Source of the DNA: DAOTKC01 sp035449045 | GTDB lineage: Bacteria > Bacillota > Clostridia > Christensenellales > CAG-917 | Direction: 5' to 3' | Assembly: GCA_035449045.1 (NCBI GenBank) | Contig: DAOTKC010000051.1 | Span: 1-8,321, forward strand | Length of the DNA: 8,321 nt | Shown here: positions 1 to 5,603 of the stretch, in pieces | Layout: every line of letters starts with the position of its first letter | How positions within the stretch are numbered: position 1 is the first letter of the stretch | Notes under the pieces: generated by a model | Database searches by the model: none | What the model was told of the DNA's origin: nothing | What the model saw: the letters and a program-made list of their open reading frames with translations, nothing else | Program-made: the position numbers and the translations under genes

Positions 1-199
1 CTGGTATATAGTCAACAATGTCACCGTAATTGACATCCAACGTTTTACATATCTTATCCAGCACATTAAGCATAACCGGCTCGTCCCGTCTCAACTTTGT
101 CATTGTGTTCGGAGACACGCCGGAGGCTTTTCGCAAGTCGGCTTTGCTCATTTTTTTATCTACAAGCAGTTTCCATAGCTTGTTATATGATGTAGCCAT
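1..199 (-). CDS. XRE/Cro-type HTH regulator, C-terminus cut off by window edge
   Basis: The frame is open from an ATG at 199-197 to the left edge, giving 66 residues with no stop. It begins MATSYNKLWKLLVDKK and ends VNYGDIVDYIP at the edge. The pattern is that of the compact Cro/C1-type HTH family (Pfam HTH_26-like, usually about 65-80 aa). It has an N-terminal helix (YNKLWKLLVDKKM), a helix-turn-helix around SKADLRKASGVSPNTMTKL (about residues 18-36), and the typical ending in which a helix VLDKICKTLDV is followed by GDIV. Little of the protein is likely to be missing. GGAGG lies 7 nt before the ATG, and a good promoter is present upstream. It probably binds DNA in the cytoplasm as a small repressor or activator, possibly acting on the divergent spacer next to it. 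The target is unknown. The family call is firm from residue patterns; the function is inferred. Confidence 0.85.
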   Translation of the reverse strand, partial: MATSYNKLWKLLVDKKMSKADLRKASGVSPNTMTKLRRDEPVMLNVLDKICKTLDVNYGDIVDYIP

Positions 200-237
200 A
201 ATACGCCTCCAAGTAAATACACAATAATTCAGAATAT

Positions 238-266
238 ATAATAGCACAAAGTATCCCAAAATACAA
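238..266 (-). promoter_or_regulatory. Promoter of the XRE regulator
   Basis: Read on the minus strand there is a -35 TTGTAT (266-261), a 17-nt spacer and a -10 TATTAT (243-238). The -10 is preceded by TG one base away (extended -10). Transcription should begin near 231, giving a leader of about 30 nt before the ATG at 199. The short inverted repeat AGTAT (250-254) / ATACT (about 265-269) falls inside this promoter and could be an autoregulatory operator, but five bases per arm is weak evidence. Confidence 0.6.
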
Positions 267-398
267 TACTGTTTCGCACATTATAAGAGGAATTTGTCGA
301 AAGATTTCTTAACTTTCTGATACATTTCCCGAAAATGACTTGCTATTCTGTGCATTCAGAGCGAATATGTACCTACCAAAAACAAGGAGGTATGCTAT

Positions 399-491
399 AT
401 GAAAATGACGATACCCTACAAAATTACAGGTAACTTAAATAATAATGTTTACATTGCTTTCCGAGAGGCTTATAATGGATTTATCGGATAA
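399..491 (+). CDS. Possible small protein of 30 residues, unknown function
   Basis: An ATG at 399 opens a 30-codon frame ending in TAA at 489-491; it begins MKMTIPYKITGN and ends EAYNGFIG. A near-perfect Shine-Dalgarno (AAGGAGG, 384-390) sits 8 nt before the start. That is the main reason to list it, since such a site is uncommon by chance. The peptide has no signal sequence, no membrane segment and no motif I recognise; it is polar with an NNN run. Against it, a near-consensus promoter for the downstream symporter (448-476) lies inside the frame, codons are AT-rich, and I found no convincing promoter upstream of 384. It could be a genuine small protein, a leader peptide for the symporter, or the remnant 5' end of a lost gene. 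I regard it as about as likely real as not. Confidence 0.4.
   Translation: MKMTIPYKITGNLNNNVYIAFREAYNGFIG
448..476 (+). promoter_or_regulatory. Promoter of the GPH symporter
   Basis: A -35 TTTACA (448-453) and a -10 TATAAT (471-476) are separated by exactly 17 nt, matching the sigma-A consensus at 11 of 12 positions. Transcription would start near 483, giving a leader of about 90 nt before the ATG at 573. The site lies inside the possible small ORF at 399-491, so the two are partly in conflict. No purine, T-box or other known leader element is recognisable in 483-560. Confidence 0.6.
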
Positions 492-572
492 AATATCAAC
501 CCGCTTCGTAGTTTTTTAAATTTTTCATCTTAGCCCCGTATTTTAGCTTTTTTTTATCTTAAGGAGGCATCC

Positions 573-2090
573 ATGAAATCTAAGTCCCGACAAAACATTG
601 AGACTTTTGAAGGCGAGGCCGCGGCAGTCAATCCCGACAAGGTCAAGATGTCCACCAAGCTCTTTTACGCTGTGGGCGAGCTGCCCGGCGGCTTTCTCAC
701 CACAATTTTGAACTTTTTCCTCTTGATTTATTTAACCGACTGGATAAGCATTCCGGCAGGCTGGGCGGGCGCCATACTGTTTATCGGCTTTGTCTTTGAC
801 GGCATAACCGACCCCTTGGCAGGCTATATGAGCGACCGCTCCAAAAGCAAGTTCGGCAGGCGGCGCATTTACATGGTGTGGACGGCGTTGCCGCTTGGGC
901 TTTCGCTGGTGGCGCTGTTTTTCTTCCCCTCGCTGGTTAAAACGGCAAGCCTCGCCATCAAGATAACTGTGGTGCTCATCTCCTACTTCATTTATATCTT
1001 GATGTATACCTACTACACAATGCCCTATTTCGCCATAATCAACGACATAACCGACCACTATGACGAGCGCACATCAATGATGTCATGGCGTATGTCGCTG
1101 TCCATTCTAGCCATTCTCATCGCCGTCATCATCCCCGATTTATTCGGGCTTTCCAGCGTTCAGACCTTCTCGACAGAGGGCTTTTTATATAACGGCCTAG
1201 TGTTCGCGGGGCTGGTGGGCATAACGGGATTTGTATCGGGAATGGGCATGCGCGAGCGTCCGCCCAAGGAGGAATACACCGCCAAGTTCTCGTTCAAAAC
1301 GTATTTTATCGATTCATGGAAATGCGCGCCGTTTAGACAGGCCTGCCTCACTTATTTTTGCTCTTTCGCCTGCCTTGCCTCCGTCAACACCTGCATGCTC
1401 TATTACTTAAACTACTATTTGCAGCTTCCCAAGCTGTTTTTACCGATTGCGGCGGGCGTAATGATAATAGCCATCGCATTTCTGCCGTTTTGGAATTTCA
1501 TGTGCCAAAAGATTGGCAAGAAGCGCTCGCAGATTATCGGCGCGATAATAATCAGCATCGGCCTGCTTATGATGCTCGCCGTTCCCTCGGGTATCGGCGG
1601 CGCCGTGGGCGAGGTCGGCGAGATGACTACCATCGATTTAACCATGGAAGAGTCGCTCGCCAAGTTCCCCGTAATGGGCTATATCGCTACCATCATAGTG
1701 AGCTGCGGTTTCTCCGCCCTCCAGATGGTTTCCTCGGCAATCGTGCCCGACGCCATAAACTTTTCGGCAGACAAGGATAAAAAGAACGAGGGCTCCTACT
1801 ACGGCGTGGTCACTTTCGTGTTCAAGATTGGAACCGGCATAGCGTCGCTCATCATCGGCCTCATATTAGACCTCACGCACTATATCGAACCGCCGTCAAA
1901 TATGGTTGAAGGCCAAATTTTAATTCAGCCCGCCTCGGCTCAAACGGGCATACTGCTGGTTTTCGTCGCCCTGCCCTGCTTCCTTGCGCTCCTTTCCATT
2001 CTGTTCTTATTAAAATATAATATCGACCGCACAAAGCTTGCCGAGCGCACGCGGGAAGATATTCCGGCGGCCGAAACTCAAGCAGACTAA
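573..2090 (+). CDS. GPH-family (MelB-like) cation:sugar symporter
   Basis: A 505-residue membrane protein of the glycoside-pentoside-hexuronide:cation symporter family (MFS_2), expected to import a sugar, glycoside or uronide with Na+ or H+. About twelve hydrophobic segments are visible from residue 30 to 480. The family signature is clear at 75-98: FDGITDPLAGYMSD followed by RSKSKFGRRR. Asp76 and Asp80 match the helix-II cation-site acids of MelB (Asp55, Asp59). TYYTMPYFAIINDIT (146-160) and the late segment PDAINFSADKDKKNEGSYYG (392-411) with FKIGTG after it are also typical. Residues 339-365 and 436-457 are longer external-type loops than usual. AAGGAGG (561-567) lies 5 nt before the ATG, and a promoter is at 448-476. 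It is a single-gene unit ending at a terminator. No glycosidase or kinase is adjacent, so the substrate cannot be inferred from context. Confidence 0.92.
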   Translation: MKSKSRQNIETFEGEAAAVNPDKVKMSTKLFYAVGELPGGFLTTILNFFLLIYLTDWISIPAGWAGAILFIGFVFDGITDPLAGYMSDRSKSKFGRRRIYMVWTALPLGLSLVALFFFPSLVKTASLAIKITVVLISYFIYILMYTYYTMPYFAIINDITDHYDERTSMMSWRMSLSILAILIAVIIPDLFGLSSVQTFSTEGFLYNGLVFAGLVGITGFVSGMGMRERPPKEEYTAKFSFKTYFIDSWKCAPFRQACLTYFCSFACLASVNTCMLYYLNYYLQLPKLFLPIAAGVMIIAIAFLPFWNFMCQKIGKKRSQIIGAIIISIGLLMMLAVPSGIGGAVGEVGEMTTIDLTMEESLAKFPVMGYIATIIVSCGFSALQMVSSAIVPDAINFSADKDKKNEGSYYGVVTFVFKIGTGIASLIIGLILDLTHYIEPPSNMVEGQILIQPASAQTGILLVFVALPCFLALLSILFLLKYNIDRTKLAERTREDIPAAETQAD

Positions 2091-2135
2091 CACTATTCCA
2101 TTCACTGTTTTTTCGGCACTTAATATTAAATTTAA

Positions 2136-2167
2136 AAAACTTCCCCGCATCGGGGAAGTTTTATTTT
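2136..2167. terminator. Bidirectional rho-independent terminator
   Basis: A perfect hairpin: AAAACTTCCCCG (2136-2147), loop CAT, CGGGGAAGTTTT (2151-2162), followed on the plus strand by ATTTTT. Read on the minus strand the stem is followed by TTTTTT-like sequence, so it can also end the convergent regulator gene at 2256-2726. It closes the symporter transcript 45 nt after its stop. Confidence 0.9.
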
Positions 2168-2207
2168 TGCTTTGGGTGGAAAGGGTTAGCTCTGTTGGTT
2201 AGTGACG

Positions 2208-2228
2208 CTAATTACTAAAAGTAATTAG
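2208..2228. repeat. Perfect 9-bp inverted repeat downstream of the regulator
   Basis: CTAATTACT (2208-2216), AAA, AGTAATTAG (2220-2228) form a perfect dyad in the spacer between the convergent symporter and zinc-ribbon regulator genes. It has no T-run and only two G/C pairs per arm, so it is a poor terminator. The TTACTnnnnAGTAA-like core looks more like a protein-binding palindrome, yet no gene starts nearby. Confidence 0.5.
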
Positions 2229-2255
2229 AAGGTATAATAAGTATTTGTTTCCGAA

Positions 2256-2726
2256 TTATTTCGATTGCTGCCAGCGCTTTAGGGATGCGAGGTGAAGCTT
2301 GAGGATGCTGCGGGCTTCGTCTTCTGTGAAGGACGTGCCGTTTTGGGCGTTGAACTCGGCCAAGAATTTAAGATTGGATTCCACCATTTCTTCAAGAGTG
2401 CGGTCGTGTGTGTATTTGCCGTCCTGAAAGCAATAGGCGCAATATTCGTCGCTGGCGGTTTCGTCGCCGTTTGTGCCCAGCTCGTCAAGGCTCCGGAGCG
2501 GCATGGCGCAGCTTTGGCAGACCGGCGCCTGCTCTAAATCGAAAAAGGTGTTTGCGTCGATTTTAAACATGTCGCAAATTGTTTTGAGCGTGACGACAGT
2601 CGGCGTAGTCTCGCCGTTTTCCCACCGCGACACCGCTTGCCTAGTCACAAACAGTTTTTCGGCAAATTCCTCTTGCGTCAAGCCGGCGCCCTTTCTGATT
2701 TCTAAAATTTTTACCGCTAAATCCAT
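2256..2726 (-). CDS. XRE-family regulator fused to a C-terminal zinc ribbon
   Basis: A 156-residue cytoplasmic transcription factor. Residues 5-62 are a canonical Cro/C1-type HTH: KILEIRKGAGLTQEEFAEKL, then TRQAVSRWENGETTPTV in the recognition region. Residues 68-156 match the putative zinc-ribbon domain found after such HTHs in Firmicutes (Pfam zf-ribbon_2 type), with two Cys pairs, CQSC (70-73) and CAYC (96-99), and the conserved trailing helices (TLEEMVESNLKFLAEFN). The Cys pairs suggest Zn binding, and possibly metal or redox sensing; this is inference. GGGAGGAT ends 7 nt before the ATG. It has its own strong promoter with an adjacent palindrome, which suggests autoregulation. It lies downstream of the kinase gene on the same strand (170-nt gap) and converges with the symporter. 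Targets are unknown. Confidence 0.9.
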   Translation of the reverse strand: MDLAVKILEIRKGAGLTQEEFAEKLFVTRQAVSRWENGETTPTVVTLKTICDMFKIDANTFFDLEQAPVCQSCAMPLRSLDELGTNGDETASDEYCAYCFQDGKYTHDRTLEEMVESNLKFLAEFNAQNGTSFTEDEARSILKLHLASLKRWQQSK

Positions 2727-2749
2727 AGATTCATCCTCCCTTTTTAACC

Positions 2750-2778
2750 ATTATATGGCCGCGCTTTTTAAAAAACAA
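2750..2778 (-). promoter_or_regulatory. Promoter of the zinc-ribbon regulator
   Basis: On the minus strand there is -35 TTGTTT (2778-2773), a 17-nt spacer and -10 TATAAT (2755-2750). The start point should fall near 2743, so the leader is very short (about 17 nt) and holds only the ribosome binding site. Confidence 0.65.
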
Positions 2779-2794
2779 GCAACCGTTTGTTGCT
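2778..2794. promoter_or_regulatory. Candidate operator palindrome at the regulator's -35
   Basis: AGCAAC (2778-2783), CGTTT, GTTGCT (2789-2794) is a perfect 6-bp dyad with a 5-nt spacer, the size of many XRE-family operators. It abuts and overlaps by one base the -35 box of the zinc-ribbon regulator's promoter, a position from which a bound repressor or activator could act. The link to this regulator is inferred from position only. Confidence 0.45.
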
Positions 2795-2896
2795 GTAAAT
2801 CCCCCTTTTGTCGGTTCATTTAGCTTTGACTATACTAAATGTCCCGAAAAAAGGTAATTAAAAACAACTATTTTGATTATAAATATAATTTGATCG

Positions 2897-3910
2897 CTAT
2901 TTTTTGGGCACGCGGGAAAGCTTTTTTAACGCCGAAAAGGACACTTTGGCGGAAAAAATATAGCCGGCGGTGCCCGCAAGATAGATGCGGTTAAAAAGCT
3001 TTGTAATGCCCTTGAAGCGCGAGAACCGTTCGGTATACATAATGGCTGCAAGGTAGGCAAGCATTAAATTATAGCGGACTAGCTCATTGCGGCCGACTGT
3101 AATGGGAGTATCGGCATAGCGGTTATAGAGCGCCAAAATTCTTTTCTTGGGGAAAGCCGTCAGCATTTCGGGCAGCACGAAATCACCGATTTTATCGCCC
3201 CAAAAGGCTCGCTCGAGGTCGAAGACGGCGAGGCGGATTCCTTCCTCGGTTTTCTCACAGAACAAGTTCAAGGCGTGAAGGTCGAAGTTGACTAAAACGC
3301 TTGGAACGCCCTTCAGTTCGTCGGAAAACATTTCGATATATTTTAAAAGCTTGGTGCCGATTGGGCATTTCTTGCCGAAGGAGGCGGCGTCGGCGATTAA
3401 AATTTTCGTCATGCGCTTTAAGGCATCCTTCCAATTATCGGTTAGCCCAACCTGTTCGTAGCCGAACCCCGCGCCCTTTATCTTGTGAAGCTCGGCAAAA
3501 ATCCACGCCCACTGCCTATCCGCCTGCTCTCTTTCCTCGGGCGTGAGATTAGCCTTGTCGAGCCTCTCTCCCGCCAAAAAATCCATAATGAAGTAGGGGG
3601 CGGGAATTATTTCTTCGCTAAAATCCGAACAAATAATTTTGGGCGTCCTAATGGATGTTTGTTGGTTTATGACGCGGTAGAAATTTACTTCGGCGGCCAT
3701 CAGACTTTTTTCGTGCGTGAGGACTTTGACCTCTTTTTTCGGCGCTATCTTAATGACGTATTTTTTGCCGGCCCTGTCCGATGCCGAAAAGACGCTGTTA
3801 TACCAGCCGTCCGAAATCTCGGCAATATCGCTTATTTCGCCGATTCCCGCCGCTCGGAAGGCGGCCTTGATTTGCTCGTTCGGCACATTAAACTTCGTTA
3901 TACTTTTCAC
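2897..3910 (-). CDS. APH/choline-kinase-fold phosphotransferase
   Basis: I choose the GTG at 3910-3908 (337 residues). AAAGG (3922-3918) sits 7 nt before it, and a TATAAT at 3971-3966 suggests transcription starts downstream of the TTG at 4012, which would otherwise give a 371-residue form. The fold is that of the APH superfamily: ATP-site Lys54 in KYVIKIAPK, Glu74 in AAEVNFY, hinge YFIMDFLAGERL (about 106-117), catalytic loop NFDLHALN (208-215) and metal-binding AVFDLERAF (228-236). The catalytic Asp210, Asn215 and metal Asp231 are all present, so it should transfer phosphate from ATP to a small molecule in the cytoplasm. The usual HGD reads NFD here. The family includes antibiotic, choline, homoserine and sugar-amine kinases; the substrate is unknown and no resistance claim is justified. 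The C-terminal region (about 280-337) is basic with hydrophobic helices. No strong terminator follows. Confidence 0.82.
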   Translation of the reverse strand: MKSITKFNVPNEQIKAAFRAAGIGEISDIAEISDGWYNSVFSASDRAGKKYVIKIAPKKEVKVLTHEKSLMAAEVNFYRVINQQTSIRTPKIICSDFSEEIIPAPYFIMDFLAGERLDKANLTPEEREQADRQWAWIFAELHKIKGAGFGYEQVGLTDNWKDALKRMTKILIADAASFGKKCPIGTKLLKYIEMFSDELKGVPSVLVNFDLHALNLFCEKTEEGIRLAVFDLERAFWGDKIGDFVLPEMLTAFPKKRILALYNRYADTPITVGRNELVRYNLMLAYLAAIMYTERFSRFKGITKLFNRIYLAGTAGYIFSAKVSFSALKKLSRVPKK

Positions 3911-3965
3911 TTTTCTGCCTTTAATATAAAAACTTTTAGCGGCCGACGCTATACCGCTTGCGCTT

Positions 3966-3993
3966 ATTATAAGTTTATCACCGAAACCGCAAA
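3966..3993 (-). promoter_or_regulatory. Possible promoter of the phosphotransferase gene
   Basis: On the minus strand a consensus -10 TATAAT (3971-3966) has a weak -35 TTTGCG (3993-3988) 16 nt upstream. Transcription from here would begin near 3959, upstream of the GTG at 3910 but downstream of the TTG at 4012. This supports the shorter protein. The -35 is poor, so confidence is limited. Confidence 0.4.
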
Positions 3994-4050
3994 AGAACAA
4001 GTTTAAGAACAAGGCCTTCCTAAAAAGCCGCGCAGATTTAACTTAATTTT

Positions 4051-4059
4051 TGATATAAT
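4051..4059 (+). promoter_or_regulatory. Upstream promoter (extended -10) of malic enzyme
   Basis: TGATATAAT is a perfect extended -10 (TG, one base, TATAAT at 4054-4059). No acceptable -35 stands 16-18 nt upstream, which extended -10 promoters can tolerate. A start near 4066 would give a leader of about 95 nt. Confidence 0.4.
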
Positions 4060-4083
4060 CGGCGCTTTGAGCTTTTTAAACAA

Positions 4084-4112
4084 TTTACTTATTTTCCTAT
4101 AAATATTATAAT
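4084..4112 (+). promoter_or_regulatory. Proximal promoter of malic enzyme
   Basis: -35 TTTACT (4084-4089), 17-nt spacer, -10 TATAAT (4107-4112). Transcription should start near 4119, about 40 nt before the ATG at 4160. Together with the extended -10 upstream, the gene appears to have tandem promoters. No catabolite-repression (cre) box is recognisable. Confidence 0.6.
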
Positions 4113-4159
4113 GTTTTAAGCTTACTAACAATTTCGCGACTTACGCCAAAGGAAAAAAG

Positions 4160-5332
4160 ATGGATTACGCCAAAGAATCACTGAAGAAGCACTACGAATG
4201 GAACGGAAAATTCGAGATAGCGCTGAGGGCGCCGCTGACAAGCCGCGAAGAGCTGTCGCTGGCCTACACGCCGGGCGTTGCCGAGCCCTGCCTCGAGATT
4301 CAAAAGGATATAGAAAAAAGTTATCTTTTGACGCGCCGCTCCAATCTCGTCGCTGTCGTCACCGACGGCACCGCGGTGCTGGGACTGGGCGATATCGGGC
4401 CGGAGGCGGGAATGCCCGTCATGGAAGGCAAATGCGCCCTCTTTAAAGAATTTGGCGGCGTCGATGCCTTCCCTCTCTGCATCCGCTCCAAAAACGTCGA
4501 CGATATCGTCAACACCGTCAGACTGCTGGCGGGGAGCTTCGGCGGCATCAATCTTGAGGACATCTCGGCGCCGCGGTGCTTTGAGATAGAGAGGAAGCTT
4601 AAGGCGTGCTGCGATATTCCCATCTTCCACGACGACCAGCACGGCACCGCCGTCGTCACGCTCGCCGCGATTATTAACGCGCTTAAACTGGCGGGAAAAA
4701 AGCTTGACGAGGTCTCCATTGTGACGAGCGGAGCGGGAGCGGCGGGAATCGCCATAATCCGTTTGCTTCTTGCCATGGGTTTGAAAGACGTCGTGCTCTG
4801 CGACCGCGCGGGCGCCATCTACAAAGGCCGCGACGGTCTCAACGCCGAAAAGCAGGAAATGGCCGAGATAACCAACCTTAAAGGCAAAAAAGGCTCGCTT
4901 GCCGACGTCCTTAAGGGCGCCGACATCTTCATAGGCGTTTCCGCTCCCGGCTGCGTCACACCCGATATGGTGAAAAGCATGAAGGAAAAGCCCATTATTT
5001 TCGCCATGGCAAATCCCGTGCCCGAAATTATGCCCGAGCTCGCCAAAGCGGCGGGCGCCTTCGTGGTGGGAACGGGCAGAAGCGATTTCCCCAACCAAAT
5101 CAACAACGTGCTGGCCTTCCCCGGCATATTCAGAGGCGCGCTCGACGTCCGCGCCAGCGACATAAACGACGAGATGAAAATAGCGGCCGCCTATGCCATA
5201 GCCACCTGCGTCCCCGAAGATAAGTTAAGCCCCGACTTTATCATCCCCGCCGCCCTTGACAAAAGAGTGGGCGCCGCCGTCGCCAAAGCCGTCGCCGAAG
5301 CCGCAAAAGCCACCAAGGTTGCCGGAATATAG
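4160..5332 (+). CDS. NAD(P)-dependent malic enzyme, short prokaryotic form
   Basis: A 390-residue cytosolic oxidoreductase that decarboxylates L-malate to pyruvate and CO2 while reducing NAD(P)+. All family landmarks are present. Tyr36 in LAYTPGVAEPC is the catalytic acid. VTDGTAVLGLGDIGPEAG (67-84) is followed by the general-base Lys91 in MEGKCALFKEFGG. NLEDISAPRCFEIE (131-144) and FHDDQHGTA (156-164) supply metal ligands. TSGAGAAG (189-196) is the Rossmann nucleotide loop, and ANPVPEI (284-290) and GRSDFPNQINNV (306-317) follow. The length is normal for the short form without a phosphotransacetylase-like tail (unlike 759-aa MaeB). AAAGGA lies 6 nt before the ATG. It is a single-gene unit with its own promoters and terminator. 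The preference for NAD or NADP, and the role (malate use versus pyruvate and NADPH supply), cannot be settled from sequence alone. Confidence 0.96.
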   Translation: MDYAKESLKKHYEWNGKFEIALRAPLTSREELSLAYTPGVAEPCLEIQKDIEKSYLLTRRSNLVAVVTDGTAVLGLGDIGPEAGMPVMEGKCALFKEFGGVDAFPLCIRSKNVDDIVNTVRLLAGSFGGINLEDISAPRCFEIERKLKACCDIPIFHDDQHGTAVVTLAAIINALKLAGKKLDEVSIVTSGAGAAGIAIIRLLLAMGLKDVVLCDRAGAIYKGRDGLNAEKQEMAEITNLKGKKGSLADVLKGADIFIGVSAPGCVTPDMVKSMKEKPIIFAMANPVPEIMPELAKAAGAFVVGTGRSDFPNQINNVLAFPGIFRGALDVRASDINDEMKIAAAYAIATCVPEDKLSPDFIIPAALDKRVGAAVAKAVAEAAKATKVAGI

Positions 5333-5376
5333 ACAGCTTTGCCTTATTTGAATCTGTAATTAGGTCGGTATTCTCT

Positions 5377-5411
5377 CCCCATCAGATAGTTTATCTGATG
5401 GGGTTTCTTTT
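5377..5411 (+). terminator. Rho-independent terminator after malic enzyme
   Basis: A perfect 12-bp stem, CCCCATCAGATA (5377-5388) / TATCTGATGGGG (5392-5403), with loop GTT, is followed by TTTCTTTTT. It ends the malic enzyme transcript 44 nt after the stop and insulates the GMP synthase gene. The minus-strand side has no T-run, so it works in one direction. Confidence 0.92.
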
Positions 5412-5506
5412 TGACCTGCTTAGGAACATTCCGGAAAGCTTATTTGATTATTTCGGCTTTTGAGAAAAAAATTTTTTATATAGCGGAAAATTGCTTGGAA
5501 TTTGCT

Positions 5507-5534
5507 TTGACAAGCCTCAAAAAAAATATATAAT
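5507..5534 (+). promoter_or_regulatory. Consensus promoter of the GMP synthase gene
   Basis: Perfect -35 TTGACA (5507-5512) and perfect -10 TATAAT (5529-5534) are 16 nt apart. Transcription should begin near 5541, leaving a leader of about 63 nt. The leader can form only a weak 6-bp hairpin (TTCTTG 5550-5555 / CGAGAA 5564-5569, one G-U pair). I see no purine-riboswitch core. The spacer before it (5412-5506) is AT-rich and contains no gene. Confidence 0.8.
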
Positions 5535-5603
5535 TGTGCTAATTTCTTTTTCTTGCGATAGTCCGAGAATTTAAAGCGTATTCGATTACAAAGGAGTATA
5601 GAT

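Larger units (their letters stand above)
200..572. other. AT-rich divergent spacer between regulator and symporter
   Basis: This stretch separates two divergently transcribed genes and is visibly more AT-rich than the coding regions to its right. It holds the regulator's promoter (238-266), a possible 30-residue ORF with a strong ribosome binding site (399-491) and a near-consensus plus-strand promoter (448-476). Between 267 and 380 there is only a short inverted repeat, GAAAG (299-303) / CTTTC (313-317), and no gene that I can support. No tRNA, riboswitch or insertion-sequence end is recognisable. Confidence 0.6.

Noticed and set aside
30..227. Plus-strand 65-codon frame at the left edge
   Set aside because: It is antisense to the XRE regulator, whose HTH pattern, ribosome site and promoter are all convincing.
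1358..1780. Alternative-frame reading inside the symporter
   Set aside because: Arg-rich shadow of a GC-biased frame within a membrane protein whose own frame continues without interruption.
2233..2238. TATAAT on the plus strand downstream of the zinc-ribbon regulator
   Set aside because: No acceptable -35 at 16-18 nt, and it would drive transcription antisense into the regulator with no gene to serve.
4178..5098. Long open frame on the minus strand opposite malic enzyme (306 codons)
   Set aside because: It is antisense to a gene with every catalytic motif intact, its composition is His/Ala/Arg-rich as expected from the reverse of a GC-biased frame, and it has no ribosome site or recognisable domain.
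5404..5603. Possible purine riboswitch or hidden amidotransferase remnant before GMP synthase
   Set aside because: The conserved purine-aptamer core is absent, and no frame shows GATase motifs (Cys nucleophile elbow or His-x-Glu). The region is AT-rich with a terminator tail and a promoter.
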